Source: Terripilifer ovatus
GTDB lineage: Bacteria > Pseudomonadota > Alphaproteobacteria > Rhizobiales > Beijerinckiaceae
DNA length: 44,191 nucleotides
Direction: 5' to 3'
Assembly (NCBI GenBank): GCA_029222685.1
Contig: JARHVB010000033.1
Span: forward strand, 1 to 44,191
Notes under the pieces: model-generated
What the model was told of the DNA's origin: nothing
Seen by the model: only the letters and a program-made list of their open reading frames with translations
The model's database searches: none
Translations under genes and position numbers: made by a program
Shown here: positions 1 to 7,574 of the stretch, piece after piece
Numbering within the stretch: the stretch's first letter is position 1
How the letters are laid out: every line of letters starts with the position of its first letter

Positions 1-258
1 GCGGGAGCGGCGGGCCGCAGCGGAGCGGCCTCGGGCCTCGCTGCCGCGGGCGGCCTTGCGGCCGGCGCCTGCGCGGCGGGCGCGGCGCCGAGCGGCCGCT
101 CGCGCCTTGCTCCCGGAGGTCCGGCTTCGGGCCCGGCCTGCGCCATCTGCCAGCCAGCGGGAGCGGGCTGCGTCACCGGGTAGGCGAAGGCTGCATCGGC
201 AAGCACCAGCACCGGGAGGATCGTTCCAGCCAGAAGGCGAAGTTTGATGAATTTCATG
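1..258 (-). CDS. Secreted Pro/Ala-rich protein, 3' partial
   Basis: Reading frame on the minus strand from an ATG at 258 that runs off the left edge without a stop (86 codons visible). The first ~25 residues form a clear Sec signal peptide: MKFIKLRL, a hydrophobic core, then an Ala-x-Ala type end (DAAFA). After it comes a low-complexity stretch dominated by Pro, Ala, Arg and Gly, as in the linker of many cell-envelope proteins. No domain is visible in the part present, so I cannot name a family. A weak AGGGA lies about 8 nt upstream of the ATG. A GC-rich hairpin followed by TTTT on this strand lies just upstream in the leader (278-304). Confidence 0.6.
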
Positions 259-277
259 TCTGCATCCCTAAACGAGA

Positions 278-304
278 AAAGCCCCGGCGCTCCCCGAGGC
301 TTTC
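278..304 (-). terminator. Terminator-like hairpin in the leader of the 1-258 gene
   Basis: On the minus strand AAAGCCTCGG pairs with CCGGGGCTTT across a short GC-rich loop and is followed by TTTTCTCG, the form of a rho-independent terminator. It lies only ~20 nt before the start codon of the minus-strand gene, and no minus-strand gene lies between it and 544. It could be an attenuator in the leader or a terminator for an unseen transcript. Confidence 0.4.
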
Positions 305-491
305 AAATGTGAGGTCTGCAAGTTGAACGTGGCATGAATTCCAGTGTCCATGACGGTGTGGACCTCAATGAAACGCCCGCGACAGCACAGACCTCAACGA
401 TAAACGTCGGGGCGGGCGGTTGGTTCCTGTCTCAAGCCGGCTGCCGCCCCCTTCGAACCGCCCTGCGAGCCAGGTTTTGCCCTTATCCTCC

Positions 492-527
492 TTGAATGCC
501 ACTAAGAATGACGCTATATTGCGTCAT
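492..527 (+). promoter_or_regulatory. Promoter and palindromic operator of the Xre-RES operon
   Basis: A -35-like TTGAAT (492-497), a 17-nt spacer and a -10-like TATATT (515-520). The -10 is the centre of a perfect inverted repeat, ATGACGC-TATATT-GCGTCAT (508-527). A strong ribosome site GAGGAG (533-538) follows, 6 nt before the antitoxin ATG. Antitoxins of this family usually repress their own operon, so this palindrome is the natural operator. The assignment is inference. Confidence 0.6.
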
Positions 528-544
528 AATTTGAGGAGATCGAC

Positions 545-895
545 ATGGCCCTCAGCCAATATGCCGACAATGGTTACCTCGCCCCCCGCAAGATTGCCGA
601 GGCGCTGCGCACGACCAGCGAGGAAGTGGCCCGCACGGCCGGGCTCGGCCGCGACGCCGTTCAGCGCAAGGACCGCGTCCGCTCCGACCGGACCCAGCGC
701 CGGCTGCGCGAGATGGTGGAGGTGATCAACAAGGTCGCGCCGCGGTTCGGTTCGACCCTGATGGCCTATGCCTGGTATCGCTCGGAACCCCTGCCGGGGT
801 TCTCCGGCCAGACGGCGATGCAACTCGTGCGCAACGGCCGTGTGGATGACGTGCTCGACTATATCGACGCGGTCGACGCCGGCGTGCACGCCTGA
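545..895 (+). CDS. Xre/MbcA/ParS-type antitoxin (DUF2384)
   Basis: A 116-residue protein with the antitoxin Xre/MbcA/ParS layout: an N-terminal helical region (IAEALRTTSEEVARTAGLG, helix-turn-helix-like) and a C-terminal part ending in RNGRVDDVLDYIDAVDAG, the typical toxin-binding tail. It should neutralise the RES toxin encoded 4 nt downstream by covering its active site, and bind the operator at 508-527 to repress its own operon. The start at 545 is supported by GAGGAG at good spacing. The length is normal for the family. The pairing with a RES-domain gene makes the identification firm. Confidence 0.85.
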   Translation: MALSQYADNGYLAPRKIAEALRTTSEEVARTAGLGRDAVQRKDRVRSDRTQRRLREMVEVINKVAPRFGSTLMAYAWYRSEPLPGFSGQTAMQLVRNGRVDDVLDYIDAVDAGVHA

Positions 896-899
896 CGGC

Positions 900-1394
900 A
901 TGCCCTATCGCGGGAAGCTCTATCGGGCTTTGAATCCGGTCTACGCGCGCGAGCCGCTCTCCGGCCGGGGCGCCGAGCTCTATGGCGGACGCTTCAATCC
1001 GAAGGGCCTGCCTGCGCTCTATGCCTCGCTGACGGTGATGACGGCCCTGCGCGAGGCCAACCAGGTCGGCAATCTCCAGCCGACGACGCTCGTCGCCTAT
1101 GATGCGGAGATCGATCGCGTCTTCGATTGCCGGGATGACCAGGCGCTCAAGGCAGAAGGTATGGACGCGGCCGCGCTCGCCGACACCACATGGCGTGACC
1201 GGATGAAAACGGGCGAAGCGCCGACGCAGGCCTTCGCCCGGCGCCTGATCGCCGCCGGCTGGCATGGCCTGCTGGTGCGGAGCTTTGCTCCGGGCGCGAC
1301 GGCGGACGACCTCAATCTGGTGCTCTGGCGCTGGGGCGATGCAGCTCCGGCCCGGCTGGTTCTGATCGACGATGAGAACCGCTTGTCGCGGTAG
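900..1394 (+). CDS. RES-domain toxin (NAD+-consuming ParT/MbcT family)
   Basis: A 164-residue RES-domain protein. Characteristic residues are visible: Arg in KLYRALNP, the GGRFNPKG(L)PALYAS segment, Glu in TALREAN and Ser in LLVRSF. Proteins of this family have an ADP-ribosyltransferase-like fold; characterised members break down NAD+ or ADP-ribosylate a host enzyme when the antitoxin is lost. The ATG at 900 was chosen because it begins the RES domain and lies 4 nt after the antitoxin stop. A longer frame starting at 768 would overlap the antitoxin by more than 120 nt. The gene is intact. It converges with the TctC gene, whose stop is 26 nt away. Confidence 0.87.
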   Translation: MPYRGKLYRALNPVYAREPLSGRGAELYGGRFNPKGLPALYASLTVMTALREANQVGNLQPTTLVAYDAEIDRVFDCRDDQALKAEGMDAAALADTTWRDRMKTGEAPTQAFARRLIAAGWHGLLVRSFAPGATADDLNLVLWRWGDAAPARLVLIDDENRLSR

Positions 1395-1420
1395 CTATCG
1401 ATTCCCATGCTGGCACGCGC

Positions 1421-2416
1421 TCACTGCGGCTCGACGCCCGAAAGCTTCACGTTCTCGCCCCAGGTTTTGATGTCCTGGAGGAAGAAGGCCTGCGCCTCTT
1501 CCGGCGAGCTGATCCAGACATCGCTGCCGAAGGTGTTGAGGAAGTCCCGGCTTTCATCGGCAGCGAGGATTTCGTTGAACCAGGCGTTGATCTGCCGCAC
1601 CACCGGCTCGGGCGTGGCGGCGGGCACGGTGGCGGCAAACCAGCCGACGAGGTTGAATTGCGGATAGCCCGATTCCGCCAGCGTCGGCAGGTCCGGCGCC
1701 ATCTTCATCCGCGTGCCGGAGGCCACGGCCAGCAGGCGCAGCCGGCCCTGCTTCGCCTGCACCGAGGCAAGCTGCGGATCATGGAAGGCGTAATCGATGG
1801 CGCCGCTCTGCTGCTCGCGCATGGTGTCGGGGCCGCTTTTGTACTGCACCTCCACCGCCTCGAGACCCGCCGCCTTTTTGAATAGCGCGCCGGCGATCTT
1901 GCTCTGCACGGAATTACTGCCGTAGCTCGCCTTGTCGCCCTTCGCCTTCATGGCCGCCACAAGCTCGGCCACGCTCTTGTAGGGAGAATCCGGCGTGACG
2001 GTGAGCATGAAAGCCTGCCGGTTGATCGTCGCCGCCACCCGCAACTGCTTGGCCGCATCGATGGGCGGCTTCTTGAACAGATGCTGGTTGCCGGCGATGC
2101 CGCTGCCGGCATGCACCAGGATGGTGTAGCCATCGGGCTTCGCCCGCGCCGTATATTCGATGGCGATGTTGCCATTGGCGCCGGGCTTGTTCTCGACCAC
2201 CGTGGTGCGGCCGGTGAGCAGCCGCAGCTTTTCACCGAAGTAGCGCACCATGACATCGGCGCCGCTGCCGGGCGCGAAGCCGGAGATGAGGTGGATGTCG
2301 GCGGAGGGGTAAGGCTGGGCGTGGGCGGGGGTGAATGACATCGCCAGCCCGACGGCGAGTGCCGCCAACATCAGCCTTGCCAACATCAGCCTTGCCAACA
2401 TCAGCCTTGCCGTCAT
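1421..2416 (-). CDS. Bug/TctC-family periplasmic binding protein
   Basis: A 331-residue tripartite-tricarboxylate-transporter-type receptor: signal peptide, then YPSADIHLISGFAPGSGADVMVRYF, ENKPGANGNIA and a late NLVGWFAATVPAATPEPVV segment, all typical of Bug proteins that hold small carboxylates. No TctA/TctB membrane partners are present, as is common for orphan Bug genes. The signal peptide contains MLARLMLARLMLA, encoded by three perfect 15-bp repeats (2364-2408). The start at 2416 is supported by GGGAGG 6 nt upstream, so all repeats lie inside the protein. A broken second copy is at 10691-10891. The gene sits 128 nt downstream of the sensory operon and could share its transcript. Confidence 0.88.
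   Translation of the reverse strand: MTARLMLARLMLARLMLAALAVGLAMSFTPAHAQPYPSADIHLISGFAPGSGADVMVRYFGEKLRLLTGRTTVVENKPGANGNIAIEYTARAKPDGYTILVHAGSGIAGNQHLFKKPPIDAAKQLRVAATINRQAFMLTVTPDSPYKSVAELVAAMKAKGDKASYGSNSVQSKIAGALFKKAAGLEAVEVQYKSGPDTMREQQSGAIDYAFHDPQLASVQAKQGRLRLLAVASGTRMKMAPDLPTLAESGYPQFNLVGWFAATVPAATPEPVVRQINAWFNEILAADESRDFLNTFGSDVWISSPEEAQAFFLQDIKTWGENVKLSGVEPQ
2364..2408 (-). repeat. Three perfect 15-bp tandem repeats in the tctC signal-peptide region
   Basis: The 15-nt unit gccaacatcagcctt (plus strand) occurs three times without mismatch at 2364-2378, 2379-2393 and 2394-2408. The period is a multiple of three, so copy-number change would lengthen or shorten the hydrophobic core of the signal peptide by five residues without a frameshift. 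Confidence 0.9.
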
Positions 2417-2544
2417 CCCATCCTCCCGCGCGTGGTTATTGTTCTGATGACGACCATTGTCATCGGCAAGGCGGCAGATTGCAAGCGAGATGGATCACTG
2501 GGGTTAGATCGCGGTCGCCTCGGTGATGGGAGGCAGGGGATGCG

Positions 2545-3537
2545 CTATTGCGCCGAGCGAACGACCTCGAACCACTTCATCATGTCGAGTTGCGCCAGCA
2601 TTGCGTCGATGGCGCCGCGCGCGGGCTGCAGCAATGCGTCGGGATGCGTCTGTGTTACGCCTCGATCGCGAATTTGCTGCATGCATGCGCGCGTCCAGTA
2701 TTCGAACGATTTCTTCATGAACGAACGCGCATCGCCGCTCGTGTTTTTGAGAAGCTTCCGTTGTCCTGCTGTCAAACCATTCCACGCCCGCTGCGAAATC
2801 AGGAGGATGTCCGGAGGACGGCCCATTTCGGTCATCGCAATGAACGGTGCAGCACGATAATGCCCGAGCGCGACATAAGTCGCGATGTTCTCGATTGCGC
2901 CATCGATGAGCCGCGCCTCGAGTGCCGGCAGCACATGGCTCAAAGGTAGTTGCACGCCCGTGGTCCCCAAGGCCCGATACAAAAAGCCGCTGGCCGACGA
3001 AAGATCGGTGCGCAAACGTAACCCCTGCATGTCCTCGACCCTTTCGATCGGTCTGACGCGATTGTAGAGGTGGCGCGTTCCGCCCTCCAGGAACGTCAAG
3101 CCGACAAATCCCGTCCCCTCCAGGTGTTCGAGAAACACTTGCCCGGCGGTCCCGCCGGTGAAGGTGTCGAAATGCGCATCCGACAAAAATGTTCCGGGTA
3201 AGCCTAGAACCGCGAACTCCGGAACGACGTCCGCGAGGGACATGACATTGACCCGCGCCATATCGATGGCGCCGATACGCAACTGTTCGATGACTTCGGT
3301 TTCCTGGCCGAGTTGCGCGTCGGGAAAGACGCGAATGGAAAGATCCCCGTCGCTCACCTTGCGCAAGGCGCGGTCGATGAAGAACAGCGTCTGCACCGTC
3401 GGATAATCGAGACTTGCAATGTCGGCGGCGCGCAGCGCCGTCTGCCCGGAAGCGGCCTGTGCGAAACATCCGCGCTGCAGGCCCATCGCCACGGTGCCGC
3501 TTGCCGACAGGCGCAGGATCGAGCGGCGCGTTATCAT
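2545..3537 (-). CDS. TRAP-type (DctP) periplasmic binding protein, last gene of sensory operon
   Basis: A DctP-family receptor of 330 residues from ATG 3537. The first residues, MITRRSILRLSASG, look like a Tat signal (twin Arg followed by a short hydrophobic stretch). The family core follows: LSIRVFPDAQLGQETEVIEQLRIGAIDMARVN, then GLRLRTD carrying the Arg that normally salt-bridges the ligand carboxylate, then LIDGAIENIATY. The ATG overlaps the stop of the UgpB-like gene by 4 nt (ATGA, 3534-3537), which fixes the start and argues for translational coupling. A frame extending to 3651 would lie inside the upstream gene. No DctQ/DctM permease is present, so a sensory role with the operon's kinases is more likely than transport (inference). 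Confidence 0.88.
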   Translation of the reverse strand: MITRRSILRLSASGTVAMGLQRGCFAQAASGQTALRAADIASLDYPTVQTLFFIDRALRKVSDGDLSIRVFPDAQLGQETEVIEQLRIGAIDMARVNVMSLADVVPEFAVLGLPGTFLSDAHFDTFTGGTAGQVFLEHLEGTGFVGLTFLEGGTRHLYNRVRPIERVEDMQGLRLRTDLSSASGFLYRALGTTGVQLPLSHVLPALEARLIDGAIENIATYVALGHYRAAPFIAMTEMGRPPDILLISQRAWNGLTAGQRKLLKNTSGDARSFMKKSFEYWTRACMQQIRDRGVTQTHPDALLQPARGAIDAMLAQLDMMKWFEVVRSAQ

Positions 3538-4895
3538 CTCGCGACCTTCTCGAAGGCGCGCAACAAGGCGTCTCCCCGCCCGACGGCCGACGACAGTCCC
3601 GCCTCCGCCGCCTTGCGCCCGGCAAAAACGGCTTCCAGCTCCTCCGCCCATATGTTGCGCAACCCAATCATGTCGCCGAGCCGCACGCCGCGCGAATTGT
3701 CTGTCGGCGGCCGGCGCGTGAGCGATTCCAGAGGAACGAGCTGGAACGGGTTTTTCTCATAAAATCCTTCGGCGCGCGTGCGTTCGAACGCAACGCGCGT
3801 CACGGGCAAATAGCCGAGCCGTTGATGCAGCCACGCCTGACGGTCGATTTCGGACAGGAAAGCGAAAAATCGGGCGACGCCGCGATATTCATGCGGTGTC
3901 TTGCCTCGCATGACCCAGAGCGAGGCGCCGCCAATCAGGGAATTCTGAGGCGCACCGTCCACATCGGGATAATAGGGCATGGGGGCTGAGCGAAAGGCGA
4001 ATTTCGCCTGCGACTGCGCCCGCCCGAAAAACCCTGAAGAGCTCAAAACAATGGCGCATTCGCCGGAAACAAAGCGCCCCTCGGCCTGATCCTCGCGGCC
4101 GGAGTAGTCAAAGACGCGCGTCGTCTGCAATTGCGCCAGCGTGGAGAGGTGGCGGGCGTGCAGCGCCGTATCGAACGCGAGGCGCGCGTCCAGCCCGTCG
4201 ATCCCGTTCACCTTGGATGCGATCGCCAGATTATGCCACGCCGAGAATTGCTCGATCATGATCCACGAGGGCCAGGCCGTCGAGAAGCCGCAGGTCGGAT
4301 GTCCGCTTGCCTGCAGGCGCCGCGCCGCTTCGAAGACTTGCGGCCAGGTGGCAAGCTGCGCCTGCGACAGTCCGGCCTTGACCAGAGCATCCTGGTTGAT
4401 CCACATCACCGCGGACGACGAGTTGAACGGGAATGACAGCATCTCGCCCTTGGCCGTCGAGTAATAGCCCGTGATCGCCGGAAGGTAGCTGTTGGGATCA
4501 AAATACTGCCGCGCCTCGCGCATCACCTCGTGCACCGGCTTGATCAAGCCTTTAGTGGCCATCATGGTCGCGGTACCGACTTCGACGACCTGCAGGATAT
4601 GCGGGGAATTGCCCTCCTCGAAGGCGGCGAGACCGGCCTGCATCGTGGCGTCGTAGCTGCCTTTATAGGTCGCTACGATGGTGAATTCATTCTGGCTGGC
4701 GTTGAAGTCGCGCGCCAGTTGCTCGATGGCAGCGCGGTTGGCTTCAACCATCGCGTGCCACAAGTGAATTTCGGTCTTTGCCTGCGCTGGAAGACCCGCG
4801 CACCAGGCAAGACCTGCGCACCAGGCAAGACAAATGACACAGCAGAGAAGCCGGCGCCAAATGTACCTCCGGCACTGCGCAACATCATCCGTCAT
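3534..4895 (-). CDS. UgpB-like ABC-type extracellular binding protein without permease
   Basis: A 453-residue family-1 binding protein closely resembling UgpB (sn-glycerol-3-phosphate receptor): EIHLWHAMVEANRAAIEQL, then ATYKGSYDATMQAGLAAF and HILQVVEVGTATMMA, which match the family's most conserved blocks. The signal peptide ends in LPAQA and contains LAWCAGLAWCAG, encoded by an 18-nt direct repeat (4798-4831). The ATG at 4895 overlaps the cyclase stop by 4 nt and is preferred over upstream in-frame starts buried in the cyclase gene. There is no UgpA, E or C nearby. Its place between a response-regulator cyclase and a DctP receptor suggests a sensing role, which is inference from context. 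Confidence 0.85.
   Translation of the reverse strand: MTDDVAQCRRYIWRRLLCCVICLAWCAGLAWCAGLPAQAKTEIHLWHAMVEANRAAIEQLARDFNASQNEFTIVATYKGSYDATMQAGLAAFEEGNSPHILQVVEVGTATMMATKGLIKPVHEVMREARQYFDPNSYLPAITGYYSTAKGEMLSFPFNSSSAVMWINQDALVKAGLSQAQLATWPQVFEAARRLQASGHPTCGFSTAWPSWIMIEQFSAWHNLAIASKVNGIDGLDARLAFDTALHARHLSTLAQLQTTRVFDYSGREDQAEGRFVSGECAIVLSSSGFFGRAQSQAKFAFRSAPMPYYPDVDGAPQNSLIGGASLWVMRGKTPHEYRGVARFFAFLSEIDRQAWLHQRLGYLPVTRVAFERTRAEGFYEKNPFQLVPLESLTRRPPTDNSRGVRLGDMIGLRNIWAEELEAVFAGRKAAEAGLSSAVGRGDALLRAFEKVAR
4798..4831 (-). repeat. 18-bp direct repeat in the UgpB-like signal peptide
   Basis: The 18-nt unit gcgcaccaggcaagacct (4798-4815) is followed directly by a second copy identical over its first 16 nt (4816-4831). 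It encodes LAWCAG twice in the hydrophobic part of the signal peptide, like the in-frame repeat in the nearby tctC gene. Confidence 0.85.
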
Positions 4896-5806
4896 GCGCC
4901 AGCTCCATCCGGCGCCCAGTTCCAGACGCGCATGGGCGTCACGATATTCTTGAGCTGCCGCTCGCCGCCATCGTTGAACCGAACGGATGTCTTGCCGCGC
5001 ACGAACTGAAACGCCTGGTCGGAAACGCAAACCGAGCCTGGCGACGCCACCTCCTGGACGCGCACCGCAAGCGTCACGCCTTCGCCGGCCCTGTCGTTGT
5101 GGTTCAAGACCACATCGCCGACGGCAATGCCCAGTCTGAACACGATCTTTCCGAACGGCAGCTCCGTGCGAGAATGCGAAATCATGGTCGTCTGCAAGGC
5201 GACGCCCCATTCGATAGCCTCGACAACGCTGGCGAATTCGATGAGCGCGCCGTCGCCGAGCATTTTGAAGAGGACGCCTCTGTACTGAACGAGACTTGGC
5301 GTGACGATTTCGGAAAAAATCGCATCGACGGCCGCGAGCGTCGCCGTCTCGTGTTCCTGAATGAAGCGGCTGAACCCGACAAGATCGAACGATGCGATCG
5401 CCGCAAGATGCCGTTCGGCGGTGCGGGAGGGCGCAAACTTGAGCCGCCGCAACACCGAGCGTATGCGCGCCAGAAGCTCGCGCATCTCGCAAGGCTTGGC
5501 CAGATAATCGTCAGCACCAAGCTCAAGCCCGACAACCCGGTCGATCGTGCTGGCGCTCGCCGTCAGCATGATGACCGGAATGCGATAATGCTCCTTCAGG
5601 AACCGGATGATGGAAAGTCCGTCTTCCTCGGGCATGTTGAGATCGAGGACGATCAGTTCGGGCTTTTCGCCGTGCAGCTTTTCGCGCAACTCGCGTCCGC
5701 CGCTGCACAGTTCCACTTCGAAGCCATGCATGCGCAGGTAGTCGCCCACGAGCTCGCGCGCATCTGCTTCGTCGTCGACAACGAATATCAATTGCGATTT
5801 GGTCAT
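4892..5806 (-). CDS. Response regulator fused to class III nucleotide cyclase
   Basis: 304 residues: a receiver domain (acidic pair near residues 11-12, acceptor Asp55 in LIVLDLNMP, Lys104 in AKP), then a class III adenylate/guanylate cyclase domain (~135-300). Metal-binding Asp141 (SFDLVGFSRF) and Asp185 (KMLGDG) are present, as are Lys181 and Asp238 at the base-selecting positions and Arg249. The usual transition-state Asn is Thr245 (GEGVTLAVRV instead of a GDGVN-type motif), so activity may be low or altered. Phosphorylation by one of the operon's kinases should control it. It overlaps the upstream kinase stop by 4 nt (5803-5806) and the downstream binding-protein start by 4 nt. It is cytoplasmic and is the only evident output of the operon. 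Confidence 0.9.
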   Translation of the reverse strand: MTKSQLIFVVDDEADARELVGDYLRMHGFEVELCSGGRELREKLHGEKPELIVLDLNMPEEDGLSIIRFLKEHYRIPVIMLTASASTIDRVVGLELGADDYLAKPCEMRELLARIRSVLRRLKFAPSRTAERHLAAIASFDLVGFSRFIQEHETATLAAVDAIFSEIVTPSLVQYRGVLFKMLGDGALIEFASVVEAIEWGVALQTTMISHSRTELPFGKIVFRLGIAVGDVVLNHNDRAGEGVTLAVRVQEVASPGSVCVSDQAFQFVRGKTSVRFNDGGERQLKNIVTPMRVWNWAPDGAGA

Positions 5807-7554
5807 TTTGTCTTGCCAACTCTGGCGATCTTGAGCCTGATTGAAAAGGTGCTGCCGTGTCCCATGCCTGCGGACTCGGCCTTGATCGTACCGCCATGCA
5901 AATCCACGATTCGCTTGGCGATGGCCAATCCGAGGCCGGTCGATGTTTCACCACCGGTGGGTTGCGCCGACAGCCGCTGGAATCGTCCGAACAAGCGGGA
6001 CTTGTCGTCGGGCATGAGGCCGGGGCCGGAATCGTGAACGTAGAAGGCCGCTTCGCGACCCTCGCTATGCACTTGGACGCGAATATCGCCGTGAGCGGGC
6101 GAATATTTGATCGCGTTGCTGACAAGATTGTCCATTGCGTCGCGCATGCGATCGATATCACAATCGACGATGATGGCGTCGTCGCACGCGAAGTCCAGCG
6201 TTTGCGACTTGCGCTGCGCCATCGGCCTGTTGGCCTCGACGATGGCGCGGCCCAACTGTCCGAAATCAACGTTCTCCTGACGCAGGTTGATATCCTGATC
6301 CTCGGTCATCGCGCTCGAGATGAGATCGGTCACCATCGCGGTCAGCCGTTGCGCCGAGTCGCGGATATGTCCCATTTGGGTCAGCACGGACGTGGCATTC
6401 AGGGACGGACCGTTGGCAATTTCGCTGACGATCTCGGTGCGCCCGAGAATGACGCCGAGCGGGTTGCGGATGTCGTGCGCCACCATGCCGAGAATTTCGC
6501 TCTGGAAAGCATTGGTGCGCCGGGCCCGCAACCATTGCAGTTGAAGCCGGTCGTTGGCAGCTTTCAACTCCCGTGTCCGATCGTTCACGCGGCGCTCGAG
6601 CAGTGCGTTGGCCTGCTGCAGCTTGTCGTACAGCACGACATTGTCGAAAGCGATGGAAAGCCGGCCGCAGAAGATTTCGACCATGGCCCTGTCGGTGTCG
6701 GACAGATTCTTTCCCGCCTCCAGAATGACGACGACTTCGCTGCTGCCCGACGTCTGGATGTAGATGACCGATCGGTGTTCGTCGAACTGCGTCGATTTGC
6801 GTTGGAAGGCCTGCGAAATCAAAAGCTGCATGTCGGCATCAAGCCGATCCGGCTCGTCGACACCGGTCAGCGCCGTATAGCAACCCGAGGCCGCCAGAAC
6901 CGAAAACCCCTTTCGGTCTGACGCGACGTCGCGCAGCACGAGAATGCCGGCGCAATTGGCTGCAAGAAGCGACGAGAGTTGCGTGAGGACGCCTTCCGCC
7001 AGTTTCTGCATGGACTTGAAATCGAAGAGCGTCGAAGCGGCTTCGACGATGATTTCCAGACCTCTGCGTGTCTCCGCCATTTTCAGCAATTGCTGATAGC
7101 TGCGCAGCCCGGCGGTAATGACGGTGAAGAGCCGGTCGGCCGTGAGCTCGGTTTTCGCCTTGTAGTCGTTGATGTCGAAATTGACGATGACGTCACGCTC
7201 GGGCGCCTGGCCGGGCTGCCCGGTCCGCAGAATGATGCGCACCATGTCGTTCTTGATGACGTTCCTGATATAGCCGACGAGCTCGAGGCCGGCATTTTCC
7301 GACTCCATCACCACGTCGAGCAGGATGACGGCAATATCGGGATTTGCCTTCAGGAGTTCCCGGCCCTCGGCGGCCGAGAAGGCCGACAGAAGCTTGATGC
7401 CGTCGCGGTGCAGGCGATAATCGTAAAGCGCGTAGCGGGTGCCGTCGTGCACGGCCGGATCGTCGTCGATGACAGCCACTTTCCAGACGCGATCGGGACG
7501 GTCGGCCGGCGGCCCGTCGTCGCTGAGGCTGAGAATATCGTCGTGATCGTTCAT
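5803..7554 (-). CDS. Hybrid REC-DUF3369-histidine kinase
   Basis: 583 residues, no membrane segment. Receiver (~24-150) with acceptor Asp80 (AVILLDVVM) and the KAKTELT segment; DUF3369/GAF-like region (~165-310); short coiled coil (~308-345); HisKA with His360 (MVAHDIRNPLG); HATPase with N-box around 470-485, DSGPG near 508 and STGLGLAIAKRIV. DUF3369 usually follows a receiver and precedes an HD-GYP domain, so a kinase output is less usual. A soluble kinase with its own receiver fits a relay step between the membrane kinase upstream and the receiver-cyclase downstream (inference). The start at 7554 has AAAGG upstream; the gap from the previous gene is 20 nt. Confidence 0.9.
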   Translation of the reverse strand: MNDHDDILSLSDDGPPADRPDRVWKVAVIDDDPAVHDGTRYALYDYRLHRDGIKLLSAFSAAEGRELLKANPDIAVILLDVVMESENAGLELVGYIRNVIKNDMVRIILRTGQPGQAPERDVIVNFDINDYKAKTELTADRLFTVITAGLRSYQQLLKMAETRRGLEIIVEAASTLFDFKSMQKLAEGVLTQLSSLLAANCAGILVLRDVASDRKGFSVLAASGCYTALTGVDEPDRLDADMQLLISQAFQRKSTQFDEHRSVIYIQTSGSSEVVVILEAGKNLSDTDRAMVEIFCGRLSIAFDNVVLYDKLQQANALLERRVNDRTRELKAANDRLQLQWLRARRTNAFQSEILGMVAHDIRNPLGVILGRTEIVSEIANGPSLNATSVLTQMGHIRDSAQRLTAMVTDLISSAMTEDQDINLRQENVDFGQLGRAIVEANRPMAQRKSQTLDFACDDAIIVDCDIDRMRDAMDNLVSNAIKYSPAHGDIRVQVHSEGREAAFYVHDSGPGLMPDDKSRLFGRFQRLSAQPTGGETSTGLGLAIAKRIVDLHGGTIKAESAGMGHGSTFSIRLKIARVGKTK

Positions 7555-7574
7555 TGTGGACCTTTCTTCGCCGC

